Assembly: GCF_014636775.1 (NCBI RefSeq)
Contig: NZ_BMEQ01000001.1
Span: forward strand, 186,001 to 250,000
DNA length: 64,000 bases
Direction of reading: 5' to 3'
DNA from: Kocuria dechangensis
GTDB lineage: Bacteria > Actinomycetota > Actinomycetes > Actinomycetales > Micrococcaceae
Positions 34,349 to 42,088 of the stretch are shown one piece after another (position 1 is the first letter of the stretch; every line of letters starts with the position of its first letter). The translations under genes were made by a program, and so were the position numbers. The notes beneath the pieces were generated by a model. That model saw only the letters and a program-made list of their open reading frames with translations, was not told the origin of the DNA and did no database searches.

Positions 34349-35295
34349 CGGGTCCCGGGCGCCTGCTCGGCGGGGACGCGGACCTCGTCGAGCACCGCGC
34401 GCACCAGCTCCTCCGCGGAGTCGGTCCCGGCGCGGCGGTCCAGCATCAGGCGGTGGGCGAGCACGGGCACGGCGACCGCCCGCACGTCGTCGGGCAGGAC
34501 GTACTCCCGCCCGCTGAGGGCGGCCTCCGCGCGGGCGGCCGCCTGCAGCTGGAGCAGGGCCCGGGGGCTGGCGCCCAGCCGGATCTGGGGGTGGGAGCGG
34601 GTCGCCCGGCCCAGCGCCACGACGTAGGCGCGCACCACGTCGGAGACGTGGACCTCCCGCACGTGGGCCACGAGGCGGGCCGCGTCCTCGACGGACACGA
34701 CCGGGCGCATGCCCTCCAGCGGGGAGCCGCCGCCGTGGTCGGCGAGCATCGTCATCTCCGCGTCGGCGTCCGGGTAGCCCATCGAGATCCGGGCCGTGAA
34801 CCGGTCCCGCTGCGCCTCGGGGAGCGGGAACGTCCCGTCCATCTCGACCGGGTTCTGCGTGGCGACCACCATGAACGGGGTGCCCATCCGGTACGTGGTC
34901 CCGTCCGCGGTGACCTGGCCCTCCGCCATGCACTCGAGCAGCGCCGACTGGGTCTTGGCCGAGGCCCGGTTGATCTCGTCGCCGATGACGATGTTCGCGA
35001 ACACGGGCCCGGGCTTGAACTCGAACTCCCGCCGCGCCTGGTCGTAGACCGACACGCCGGTGATGTCCGTGGGCAGGAGGTCCGGGGTGAACTGGACGCG
35101 CGAGACGGTGCCCCCGATCGCCGTGGCGAGTGTGCGGGCCAGCATGGTCTTGCCCACCCCCGGGACGTCCTCGACGAGCAGGTGCCCGCCGGCCAGCAGC
35201 ACCGTGAGCGCGGTGCGCGCCGCCTCCGGCTTGCCGTCGATCACCGTGTTGATCCGGTCCAGGATCGCCTGCGTGTGCTGGGGGAAGGACTCCAT
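34345..35295 (-). CDS. MoxR family AAA+ ATPase
   Basis: A 316-residue MoxR ATPase, probably a chaperone for assembly or activation of the partner proteins encoded downstream. Walker A is EDVPGVGKTMLAR near residue 44 and Walker B IVIGDEINRASAKTQ near 105. ATQNPVEMDGTFPLPEAQRDRF carries sensor 1 and the MoxR-specific stretch. The ATG at 35295 follows GAGGAG closely; the 30 residues upstream in the same frame lack homology. It heads the coupled operon moxR-DUF58-transglutaminase and is divergent from tatD. Confidence 0.94.
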   Translation of the reverse strand: MESFPQHTQAILDRINTVIDGKPEAARTALTVLLAGGHLLVEDVPGVGKTMLARTLATAIGGTVSRVQFTPDLLPTDITGVSVYDQARREFEFKPGPVFANIVIGDEINRASAKTQSALLECMAEGQVTADGTTYRMGTPFMVVATQNPVEMDGTFPLPEAQRDRFTARISMGYPDADAEMTMLADHGGGSPLEGMRPVVSVEDAARLVAHVREVHVSDVVRAYVVALGRATRSHPQIRLGASPRALLQLQAAARAEAALSGREYVLPDDVRAVAVPVLAHRLMLDRRAGTDSAEELVRAVLDEVRVPAEQAPGTR

Positions 35296-35411
35296 GGGCT
35301 CCTCGGCTTCTGCTCGTGGCTGTTCCTCCCAGTATGTCGTCCCGTCCCGGCCTCGTAGATTGGTGGGGACACGACCGCCCCGCACCCGACCGCCCCGAGG
35401 TTCCGCACGCC

Positions 35412-36425
35412 ATGACCGACCCCACCACCACCCGCCTCTCCGCCTCCCTGTGGCCCGACCCCGCGGCCCGCCCCGCGCAGGAGCCCGGGGCGGTCCCGCC
35501 CGCCTACGAGCCGGAGCGCTACGCGGTGCCCGAGGACGCCCCGGACGGGGAGGGCACGCGCCGCCGCGCCGCCCAGGCCGACGACGGGCGCCGCCGCAAC
35601 CTCCGGTACCCGCCGGCGCCGGAGCCGCTGCCGCACCCGGTGGTGGACAACCACACCCACATGGACCTGCAGGACGGCCAGGTGGCGGTCTCGGTGCGCG
35701 ACGCCGCGGACGCCGCCGCCCTCGCCGGCGTGGCCGGGGTGGTGCAGGTCGGCTGCGACGTGCCCTCCTCCCGCTTCGCCGTGGCCGCGGCGGAGGCGGA
35801 CCCCCGCGTGCTGGCCGCCGTGGCCCTGCACCCCAACGAGGCGCCGAAGCTCGCCGCGGCCGGGCGGCTCGACGAGGCGCTCGCCGAGATCCGGGAGCTC
35901 GGGGCCCACGACCGGGTCCGTGCCTTCGGCGAGACCGGCCTGGACTACTACCGCACCGAGGGCGAGGGCCGGGAGCACCAGAAGTCGTCCTTCCGCGAGC
36001 ACATCCGCTTCGCCAAGGAGACCGGCAAGGCGCTGCAGATCCACGACCGGGACGCGCACGCCGACGTCGTCGCCGTCCTGCTCGAGGAGGGCGCCCCCGA
36101 GCACACCGTCTTCCACTGCTTCTCCGGGGACGCCGAGCTCGCCCGCACCTGCAACGAGCACGGCTGGTACATGTCCTTCTCCGGGACGGTGACGTTCAAG
36201 AACAGCCACGACCTCAAGGCCGCGCTGCGGACCGCCCGCCCGGAGCTGGTGCTCGTGGAGACCGACGCCCCCTTCCTCACCCCGCACCCGTACCGGGGCC
36301 GGCCCAACGCCAGCTACGTGACCAACTGGACGGTGCGCGGCATGGCGGGGATCCTCGAGCAGGACCTGGGGCAGCTGTGCGAGCGGATCTGGGCGAACAC
36401 GGCCGAGGTGTACGGGGCGTTCTGA
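35412..36425 (+). CDS. tatD: TatD family metal-dependent hydrolase
   Basis: A 337-residue TatD-type hydrolase, a TIM-barrel nuclease/deoxyribonuclease with two metals. Metal ligands appear in VDNHTHMDL (near residue 80), GETGLDYYR (near 173), HCFSGD (near 234) and [14 protein letters not shown] (near 280). The first 75 residues are a Pro/Arg-rich extension absent from E. coli TatD (about 260 residues). tatD upstream of ksgA and ispE matches the order Rv1008, Rv1010, Rv1011. The ATG at 35412 has a GAGG about ten nt upstream. Confidence 0.93.
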   Translation: MTDPTTTRLSASLWPDPAARPAQEPGAVPPAYEPERYAVPEDAPDGEGTRRRAAQADDGRRRNLRYPPAPEPLPHPVVDNHTHMDLQDGQVAVSVRDAADAAALAGVAGVVQVGCDVPSSRFAVAAAEADPRVLAAVALHPNEAPKLAAAGRLDEALAEIRELGAHDRVRAFGETGLDYYRTEGEGREHQKSSFREHIRFAKETGKALQIHDRDAHADVVAVLLEEGAPEHTVFHCFSGDAELARTCNEHGWYMSFSGTVTFKNSHDLKAALRTARPELVLVETDAPFLTPHPYRGRPNASYVTNWTVRGMAGILEQDLGQLCERIWANTAEVYGAF

Positions 36426-36437
36426 GCGCCCCGCGCC

Positions 36438-36530
36438 GGCCGCGCCTGGTGGGCCGAGTCCCCATCCCGGCCGCGCCTGGTGGGCCGAGTCCCCATCCCG
36501 GCCGCGCCTGGTGCGCCGAGTCCCCTCTGG
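36438..36530. repeat. 31-bp tandem repeat, three units (locus A)
   Basis: Units at 36438-36468 and 36469-36499 are identical. A third diverges after CGAGTCCCC and runs into the palindrome at 36517. CGAG starts at 36455, 36486 and 36517, exactly 31 nt apart. Confidence 0.9.
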
Positions 36531-36584
36531 AGCGGCAATCCCCCAGTGCGGCACCGGGGGAATTGCCGCTCCAGAGGGGACTCG
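36517..36584. repeat. palindromic element copy A (CGAGTCCCC...GGGGACTCG)
   Basis: A perfect 23-bp stem (36517-36539 with 36562-36584) continues as five more C:G pairs to an 11-nt loop. It lies between tatD and the convergent AbiEi/DUF559 gene and could act as a terminator for both. Copies B and C share the layout (see findings). Confidence 0.9.
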
Positions 36585-36612
36585 TGGCCAGGTCGTCTGC
36601 GACGGCGGGGGA

Positions 36613-37554
36613 TCAGCTTCGGGCCCCGGCCGCGTGCATCGCCTTCTCGATCCGGGCGACCGTCGCCGCGGGAGTGCTGATCACGTCTCTCCACCCGATC
36701 CGGATCACCGTCCAGCCGAGCTCCTGGATCTCGGTCTCGCGTCGTCGTTCGTCGCGGAGCACCGAGGCGACGGTCTCCGGGTCGGTGTGCGCGTACTTGA
36801 GCTCGCCGTCGAACTCGAGCACCAATCGGTGCTCGGGCCAGGCAAAGTCCGCCCGGTAGCGGCCGGACCTTCCCTCGATCACCCACTGGACCCGGGGCTC
36901 GGGCAGTCCCCACTCCAGCAGCATCAACCGCGTCAGGGTCTCGCCGACGGACTCCGCGCGGACGTCCATGCAGCCCAGCACCCTCCGCGCTGTCCGCACA
37001 CCCCGCTGGCCCTTCCACTCGGGCAGTCGCTTCTCCAGCCGTGCCCGGGGCACGCCGAGCGCGCGTGCTTGATCGGCCAGGACCACGGCGTCGGGGAAGG
37101 GGAGGAATCGCGCGCAGTCGAGGAGCGTGCGCTCGCCGGACGTGACCCTGATGCCCTGGAGTTCCACCACGTCGGAGTCCGGCAGCGGTGCCTGGTGGCG
37201 GACGATGTCGGGGCCGCCGTTGTGCGTGCCGTGGTCGGGGGTCGAGAGGGTGTGGATCCGGGTGGGGACTCGGTACATGCGCAGGCCGTGCACGAGGGCC
37301 GCGGAGGCGAGGCACAGCACCGGCGACACGGCGGAGGTGCGGACGTACGCCTGGTAGGCGAGCAGGGTCTTCTCCTCGTGCCGCAACCCCCGGTACTGCT
37401 CCGCGTCGACGAACCACCCCGGCCGGACGCGGATCAGCCTGCCGTCCCGGACCTGTCGGTGGACGGCGCGGTCGCTGAGTCCGGCCTCCAGGAGGCTTGC
37501 TGTGCTGAGCAGCTGCGGCGCGTTCGTCGCGGGCTCGAAAAAACGTGCTGTCAT
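36613..37554 (-). CDS. AbiEi-like N-terminal domain / DUF559 nuclease-fold protein
   Basis: A 313-residue protein. The N-terminal part (about 1-65) looks like the winged-helix domain of AbiEi-type antitoxins ([25 protein letters not shown]). The C-terminal 100 residues are DUF559, a Vsr/PD-(D/E)XK-like fold: [21 protein letters not shown] supplies the acidic residues, then [19 protein letters not shown]. Such proteins are often multicopy in actinobacteria and of unknown role. No AbiEii partner is adjacent, so a toxin-antitoxin pair is not supported. Codon use seems less GC-extreme than in its neighbours. No ribosome site is seen; TACCAC lies six nt before the ATG. It is flanked by palindromes A and B. 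Confidence 0.8.
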   Translation of the reverse strand: MTARFFEPATNAPQLLSTASLLEAGLSDRAVHRQVRDGRLIRVRPGWFVDAEQYRGLRHEEKTLLAYQAYVRTSAVSPVLCLASAALVHGLRMYRVPTRIHTLSTPDHGTHNGGPDIVRHQAPLPDSDVVELQGIRVTSGERTLLDCARFLPFPDAVVLADQARALGVPRARLEKRLPEWKGQRGVRTARRVLGCMDVRAESVGETLTRLMLLEWGLPEPRVQWVIEGRSGRYRADFAWPEHRLVLEFDGELKYAHTDPETVASVLRDERRRETEIQELGWTVIRIGWRDVISTPAATVARIEKAMHAAGARS

Positions 37555-37705
37555 GGCTCGGTGGTACCCGCGCGAGAGCCGGAGTGGGCGCGACGCTCTC
37601 CGGATGTGGACGCCGGTCCCTCCGTGGCACGGGACCTGCAGCAGGGGAGTGAGGCCGGCGGCACTGGGGATTCCGGCGTCTCCATGGGGTTCCCCGTGCC
37701 GCCGA

Positions 37706-37789
37706 CCGGTTCCTTCCGGCTGGCTCCTTCCCGCCGGTTCCTTCCGGTCGGCTCCTTCCCGCCGGTTCCTTCCGGTCGGCTCCTTCGCG
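37706..37789. repeat. 28-bp tandem repeat, three units
   Basis: Three units of 28 bp (37706-37733, 37734-37761, 37762-37789) with one or two differences, each starting CCGGTTCCTTCCGG. The array runs into a CGAGTCCCC motif at 37791. Confidence 0.9.
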
Positions 37790-37817
37790 CCGAGTCCCCT
37801 CCCGCCGGTTCCTTGCC

Positions 37818-37889
37818 GCCGAGTCCCCTCAGGTGCGGCAATTCCCCAAGCAATCACCGGGGGAATTGCCGCACCAGAGGGGACTCGGC
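37818..37889. repeat. palindromic element copy B
   Basis: Arms 37818-37847 and 37860-37889 pair at 29 of 30 positions with a 12-nt loop. GGGGACTCG recurs at 37910, 31 nt after the one in the right arm. The sequence is closely related to copy A, with a compensatory change in the stem. Confidence 0.9.
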
Positions 37890-37936
37890 GGTCCGGGCGT
37901 GGCCGGCATGGGGACTCGGCGCGTCGGGGCGGGCAG

Positions 37937-38046
37937 GAGCGGGCAGGGTCCGGCAGGGGCGGGCAGGAGCGGGCAGGGTCCGGCAGGAGCGGGCAGGGTC
38001 CGGCAGGAGCGGGCAGGGTCCGGCAGGGGCGGGCAGGGACGGGCAG
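37937..38046. repeat. 20-bp tandem repeat upstream of ksgA
   Basis: Units of GAGCGGGCAGGGTCCGGCAG at 37937-37956, 37967-37986, 37987-38006 and 38007-38026, with variant units at 37957 and 38027. The array ends about 20 nt before the ksgA -10. Confidence 0.9.
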
Positions 38047-38067
38047 GGGCCTCCGGGCGCGGGCCGA

Positions 38068-38073
38068 TACGAT
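38068..38073 (+). promoter_or_regulatory. leaderless -10 (TACGAT) for ksgA
   Basis: TACGAT, six nt, then GTG at 38080. The -35 region falls at the edge of the 20-bp tandem array. Confidence 0.55.
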
Positions 38074-38079
38074 GACCCG

Positions 38080-38994
38080 GTGACAGAATCCACCGCGCCG
38101 CTCCCGCCCGAGCCGTCCGCCGCACGCCCCCTGCTCGGACCCGCGGAGATCCGCGCGCTCGCCGAGCAGCTCGGCATCCGCCCGACCAAGACGCTCGGGC
38201 AGAACTTCGTGATCGACCCCAACACGATCCGTCGGATCATCGCGGCCGCCCGCCTCGGCGCCGGCGAGACGGTGCTGGAGGTCGGCCCGGGCCTGGGCTC
38301 GCTGACGCTGGGGCTGCTGGACGCCGCGGAGCAGGTCGTGGCCGTGGAGATCGACCCGCCGCTGGCCGAGCAGCTCCCGCGCACGGCCGAGCGCTTCCGG
38401 CCGGAGCGGGCGGACCGGCTGACCGTGATCGAGCAGGACGCCCTGCGCGTCCAGGAGCTGCCCGCCGCTCCCTCGGCGCTGGTGGCGAACCTTCCCTACA
38501 ACGTGGCCGTCCCGGTGCTGCTGCACCTGCTGGGCCGCTTCCCGTCGCTGCGCCACGGCCTGGTGATGGTCCAGGAGGAGGTCGCCGACCGGCTGGCCGC
38601 AGCCCCCGGCTCCAAGGTCTACGGCGTCCCATCGGTCAAGGCCTCCTGGTATGCCGAGGTCACCAAGGCGGGGACGATCGGCAAGAACGTGTTCTGGCCG
38701 GCCCCCAAGATCGCCTCCGGCCTGGTCCGCTTCGTGCGCCGGGACGAGCCCGTGGCCGCGGTGGACCGGGACCTGGTCTTCGCGGCGGTGGACGCCGCGT
38801 TCGCCCAGCGGCGCAAGACCCTCCGCGCCGCGCTCGCCGGGTGGGCGGGCTCCGCCGCCGCGGCCGGCGAGATCCTCGAGGCGGCCGGGATCGACCCGGG
38901 GGAGCGGGGCGAGAAGCTCGACGTCCACCAGTTCGCACGCATCGCCCAGGCGGGCGCGGCGGCCGGGCTGACCGCGGGGGCACGCGGCGCATGA
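38080..38994 (+). CDS. rsmA: 16S rRNA dimethyladenosine transferase RsmA (KsgA)
   Basis: A 304-residue SAM-dependent enzyme that dimethylates A1518 and A1519 of 16S rRNA late in 30S assembly. [17 protein letters not shown] precedes the SAM site [16 protein letters not shown], and [13 protein letters not shown] is the NLPY catalytic motif (near residue 138). The C-terminal domain includes [12 protein letters not shown]. The GTG at 38080 is supported by the TACGAT hexamer six nt upstream. It overlaps ispE by the ATGA junction, so the two are coupled. Confidence 0.96.
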   Translation: MTESTAPLPPEPSAARPLLGPAEIRALAEQLGIRPTKTLGQNFVIDPNTIRRIIAAARLGAGETVLEVGPGLGSLTLGLLDAAEQVVAVEIDPPLAEQLPRTAERFRPERADRLTVIEQDALRVQELPAAPSALVANLPYNVAVPVLLHLLGRFPSLRHGLVMVQEEVADRLAAAPGSKVYGVPSVKASWYAEVTKAGTIGKNVFWPAPKIASGLVRFVRRDEPVAAVDRDLVFAAVDAAFAQRRKTLRAALAGWAGSAAAAGEILEAAGIDPGERGEKLDVHQFARIAQAGAAAGLTAGARGA

Positions 38995-39950
38995 CCACGA
39001 CGATGCTCGCCGAACGCGCCGAGGCGCCCGGCAAGGTCAACCTCTTCTTCGCCGCCGGTCCGCGCCGCGCCGACGGCTACCACGAGGTCGCCAGCCTGTA
39101 CTGCGCCGTCAGCGCCACGGAGGTCGTGACGGCCACGCTCACCCGCGCCACCGGGGCGGACGTCGCCGTGGACGTCGCGGTCGTCCCGGGCTCGCTGGTG
39201 GCCCAGCAGGAGGCCGCCGGGAGCTTCTCCCTCGACGGCGTGCCCACCGACGCGTCCAACCTGGCCGTCCGGGCCGCGCACGCCGTGCTCGAGCTCTTCC
39301 CCCCGCTGGTCGGCGGGCTGCACCTGACGATCGACAAGGCCGTCCCCGTCGCCGGCGGCATGGGCGGGGGCTCCGCCGACGCCGCGGCCGCGCTCGTGGC
39401 CGTCAACAGGCTCGCTGCCCGCGTCTCGGGACGGCCCGCGCTCGACGACGACGCCCTGCTCGGTCTCGCGGCCCGGCTCGGCGCGGACGTGCCGTTCGCG
39501 CTGACGGGCGGGGCGGCCGTCGGCACCGGCACCGGCGCGGAGCTGCGGCCGGTGCGGACCGGGACGGCCCTGCACCTGGTGCTGGTGGCGGGAACGGGCG
39601 GACTCTCCACCCCGGCCGTCTACGCGGAGCTGGACCGCCTGCGGGAGCACGAGGACGTGCCGGCGCCGGAGCTGCCTGCCGGGCTCGAACGGGCGCTGGC
39701 CACCGGGTCGGCCGCGGAGCTGGCCCCGCTGCTGCGCAACGACCTGCAACCGGCGGCCCTCTCGCTGGCCCCTGAGCTGGAGGACGTGCTGGCGGCGGGG
39801 CGCGCGGCCGGGGCGCTCACGAGCATCGTCTCGGGGTCCGGGCCGACCACCGCGCACCTCGCCCCCGACGCCGCAGCGGCGCAGGAGCAGGCCGCCCGTT
39901 TCACCCGACGCGGGCTCGCCGCCCTGGCGGTCACCGCACCTCCCGCCTGA
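38991..39950 (+). CDS. ispE: 4-diphosphocytidyl-2-C-methyl-D-erythritol kinase
   Basis: A 319-residue GHMP kinase of the MEP pathway to isoprenoids. It phosphorylates CDP-methylerythritol. Signatures are [22 protein letters not shown] at the N-terminus, [16 protein letters not shown] (ATP-binding glycine loop, near residue 120) and the C-terminal [13 protein letters not shown]. The ATG at 38991 overlaps the ksgA stop codon. Pathway products feed the polyprenyl carrier made by cis-prenyltransferases such as the gene at 8845. Confidence 0.95.
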   Translation: MTTTMLAERAEAPGKVNLFFAAGPRRADGYHEVASLYCAVSATEVVTATLTRATGADVAVDVAVVPGSLVAQQEAAGSFSLDGVPTDASNLAVRAAHAVLELFPPLVGGLHLTIDKAVPVAGGMGGGSADAAAALVAVNRLAARVSGRPALDDDALLGLAARLGADVPFALTGGAAVGTGTGAELRPVRTGTALHLVLVAGTGGLSTPAVYAELDRLREHEDVPAPELPAGLERALATGSAAELAPLLRNDLQPAALSLAPELEDVLAAGRAAGALTSIVSGSGPTTAHLAPDAAAAQEQAARFTRRGLAALAVTAPPA

Positions 39951-39958
39951 CCGCCCGC

Positions 39959-39994
39959 CCCGGGGACCGGCACGTCTGCAGGCCGTTCCCCGGG
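39959..39994. terminator. candidate convergent terminator, ispE / polymer-forming gene
   Basis: An eight-bp stem CCCGGGGA (39959-39966) with TCCCCGGG (39987-39994) and a 20-nt loop lies between the two convergent stops. Confidence 0.4.
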
Positions 39995-39995
39995 C

Positions 39996-41744
39996 TCAGG
40001 GGCGGGTGTCCGGGGGCGGGACCGGCCGGTGCTGATCGCCCGGACCCCGTCCCGCAGGTCGCTGTCCTGCTTGATCCTGTCCCGCCGGCCACTGTCCTGA
40101 CGGATCCTGCCCGGTGGGGCTCTGTCCCGTCGGCCACTGTCCTGCCGGATCCTGCCCGGTGGGGCTCTGTCCGGTGGGGTTCTGTCCCGCCGGCCACTGA
40201 CCTGCCGGGCTCTGTCCTGCCTGATCCTGCCCGGTCGGGCTCAATCCAGTCGACCCCTGTCCCGCCGGCCACTGCCCCGTCGACCACGGCGCCGGCTGCC
40301 CCGGGGCGGTGCGGTCCGGACCCGGCAGGGGCCCTGCGCCCTGTCCGGGGCCGTACTCGGGGAGCCGGCCGGCCCTCCGCCCGGACGTCCGTCGGCGGGT
40401 GAGCCCGGCCCAGGCCCAGACCACCAGCGCCCCGAGACCCAGCAGCGCCACGACGAGACCCACGACCGGGCCCACGAAGGGCACCGCCCGCAGCAGCACG
40501 TACACGAGCAGGCCCAGAGCCAGGGCCAGCACCCGCTTGCCGAACGCCGTCGGCACGGGATCCCGGAGCATGAGCCCGCCGCCCGTGAACCCGACGACCA
40601 CCGGCGCCAGCAGCGTGAGGCCGAGGACCAGGGCGAGGACGAGCACGACGTCCAGCACCACCCCGGTGACCACGACGGCGGCCGCCAGGCCCCCGAGGGT
40701 CAGCCAGCCGAGGAGCACCGCGAGCAGGATCGCCACGAGCAGCACCGCGACCACGGCCGCCACCGCTCCGGCGACCGCCAGCACGCCCCAGCCGAGGCTC
40801 AGCCACGGGCGCGTCCGCAGCGTCGTGGCGGCGCCGTCGACCGCCCTCGGCAGCAGCCACAGCGCCAGCAGTCCCACGACCAGGAGTGTGACGAAGCGCC
40901 GCAGCCCGATCAGCAGCAGGGCCAGCGGTCCGGCCGGGGCGGTGTCCTGGTCCTCCGGGACGGTGATCTGCCGGTACGTGGTCTCCCCGGTGATCTGTGC
41001 CCCGGGGGCGATGTCGGCCTCCTGTCCGCCCTCGTAGGACAGGTCGCCCTCCAGCCGGGCGTCGTCCGTCAGGGTGAGCCCTGACGGCACGACGGGCAGC
41101 GGGACGTCGGCCGCCGGCGCCCACGCGAACGGCGCGGCCTCGGGACCGGAGGCGCTCACCGAGGCCTCCACGTCGCCGCCGATCCGGCCGGCCAGGGCCA
41201 GGCCCTCGGCGCCCGCGGTCACGCTCCCGTCCACGTCGCCGGCGAGCTCACCCTGGAACCCGCCCATGAGCACGTCCCCGCCCACCGTGGAGCCGGCCTC
41301 GGTCTGCAGGCTGTAGCCGCCCGTGACCAGGTCGTCCGCGATCCGGGCGCCGTCGCGCACCAGGAGGGCCTGCCCGGCCAGACGCGCGTCGTCGCCCACG
41401 GTGCCCTCGACCACCACGGTCTGGGCCGCCGCGATCAGGTCGCCCTCCACGGTGCCGGTGACCGTCACCTTCCGCGCCGCGACCACCACGTCCCCGCGCA
41501 CGGTGCCGGCGACGACGATCTCGTCGCCCGCCAGGTAGAGGTCGTCGTCCACGACCTCGCCGGCCGCCACGCCGACGTCGTCGCCGCCGCGGACCTCCGC
41601 CGCCCAGCTCCCCGGCACGGCCAGGGTCAGGCCGACGAGAGCCAGGAGCAGGGCCGCCGTCCAGCGGACGAGGCTCGGCACCAGGCGGATCCGGATCGTG
41701 TGCTGCCTCATCGGTCGTCCCGTTCTCTCGTGTCTGCTGCTCAT
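39996..41744 (-). CDS. secreted/membrane polymer-forming (bactofilin-like) protein
   Basis: A 582-residue protein. A signal sequence or first helix (about 27-50, ALLLALVGLTLAVPGSWA) is followed by a right-handed-helix-like repeat region of about 200 residues rich in V-x-G-T-V-x-G-D units (EIVVAGTVRGDVVVAARKVTVTG style), as in polymer-forming cytoskeletal/bactofilin proteins. Four or five membrane helices span about 300-450, and a long C-terminal tail is made of XPTGQ/XPAGQ pentapeptides. The function is unknown; an envelope scaffold is an inference. ATG at 41744 has AGAGG eight nt upstream; ATG at 41711 is an alternative. Confidence 0.75.
   Translation of the reverse strand: MSSRHERTGRPMRQHTIRIRLVPSLVRWTAALLLALVGLTLAVPGSWAAEVRGGDDVGVAAGEVVDDDLYLAGDEIVVAGTVRGDVVVAARKVTVTGTVEGDLIAAAQTVVVEGTVGDDARLAGQALLVRDGARIADDLVTGGYSLQTEAGSTVGGDVLMGGFQGELAGDVDGSVTAGAEGLALAGRIGGDVEASVSASGPEAAPFAWAPAADVPLPVVPSGLTLTDDARLEGDLSYEGGQEADIAPGAQITGETTYRQITVPEDQDTAPAGPLALLLIGLRRFVTLLVVGLLALWLLPRAVDGAATTLRTRPWLSLGWGVLAVAGAVAAVVAVLLVAILLAVLLGWLTLGGLAAAVVVTGVVLDVVLVLALVLGLTLLAPVVVGFTGGGLMLRDPVPTAFGKRVLALALGLLVYVLLRAVPFVGPVVGLVVALLGLGALVVWAWAGLTRRRTSGRRAGRLPEYGPGQGAGPLPGPDRTAPGQPAPWSTGQWPAGQGSTGLSPTGQDQAGQSPAGQWPAGQNPTGQSPTGQDPAGQWPTGQSPTGQDPSGQWPAGQDQAGQRPAGRGPGDQHRPVPPPDTRP
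40045..40300 (-). repeat. 15-bp coding tandem repeats (XPTGQ / XPAGQ)
   Basis: About 16 imperfect 15-bp units encode pentapeptides such as SPTGQ, DPAGQ and WPAGQ at the C-terminus of the polymer-forming protein. Units recur in the same order in blocks, indicating stepwise duplication. Confidence 0.85.
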
Positions 41745-42088
41745 GGCGGGCACCTCTTCCCAGACGGCTCGACTCGCCTGACACCGTCGAGTCCATGTCC
41801 GAGGCGGCAGGGGTGTCAAGGAGTGCCGCGGTCATGACGGCCCCGGGCAGGACCCTGCCGGAGCCGAGGACGGGACGGCGAGGGCGGACGGCGAGGGCGG
41901 ACGGCGAGGACGGGACGGCACGGTCGGGGCGACCACCGGCCGGGCGGGCAGCTTCGTGTCGTGCTCCGGCGGGCCGCGATGACGCTCCGGTCACGGTTTG
42001 CGGTCCCCCGGGCCGGGGGTCCCGGCGCGGTCGTAGCCTGGGGCTGTCGCGCGGGTCGCGCGCGACGGTTCCGACGGGGGTGGGGATC
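41745..42088. other. intergenic region, polymer-forming gene / ScyD-like gene
   Basis: This 344-nt divergent gap has no supported gene. It contains three 13-bp units of GGACGGCGAGGGC type (41874-41912) and a possible -10, TAGCCT, at 42034-42039 ahead of the ScyD-like gene. Confidence 0.5.

Larger units (their letters stand above)
37555..38079. other. repeat-rich intergenic region, DUF559 gene / ksgA
   Basis: This 525-nt gap between divergent genes has no supportable gene. It holds, in order, a 28-bp tandem array, palindromic element B with its 31-nt spaced GGGGACTCG repeats, a 20-bp tandem array and the ksgA promoter. The open frames across it encode only low-complexity Pro/Gly/Arg repeats. 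Confidence 0.8.

Noticed and set aside
36438-36530. CRISPR array at the 31-nt repeats
   Set aside because: The units are directly tandem with no unique spacers between constant repeats, and no cas gene is present. The loci hold only two to three units.
36613-37554. Type IV AbiEi/AbiEii toxin-antitoxin pair
   Set aside because: Only the AbiEi-like N-terminal domain is present, and no nucleotidyltransferase toxin gene is adjacent.
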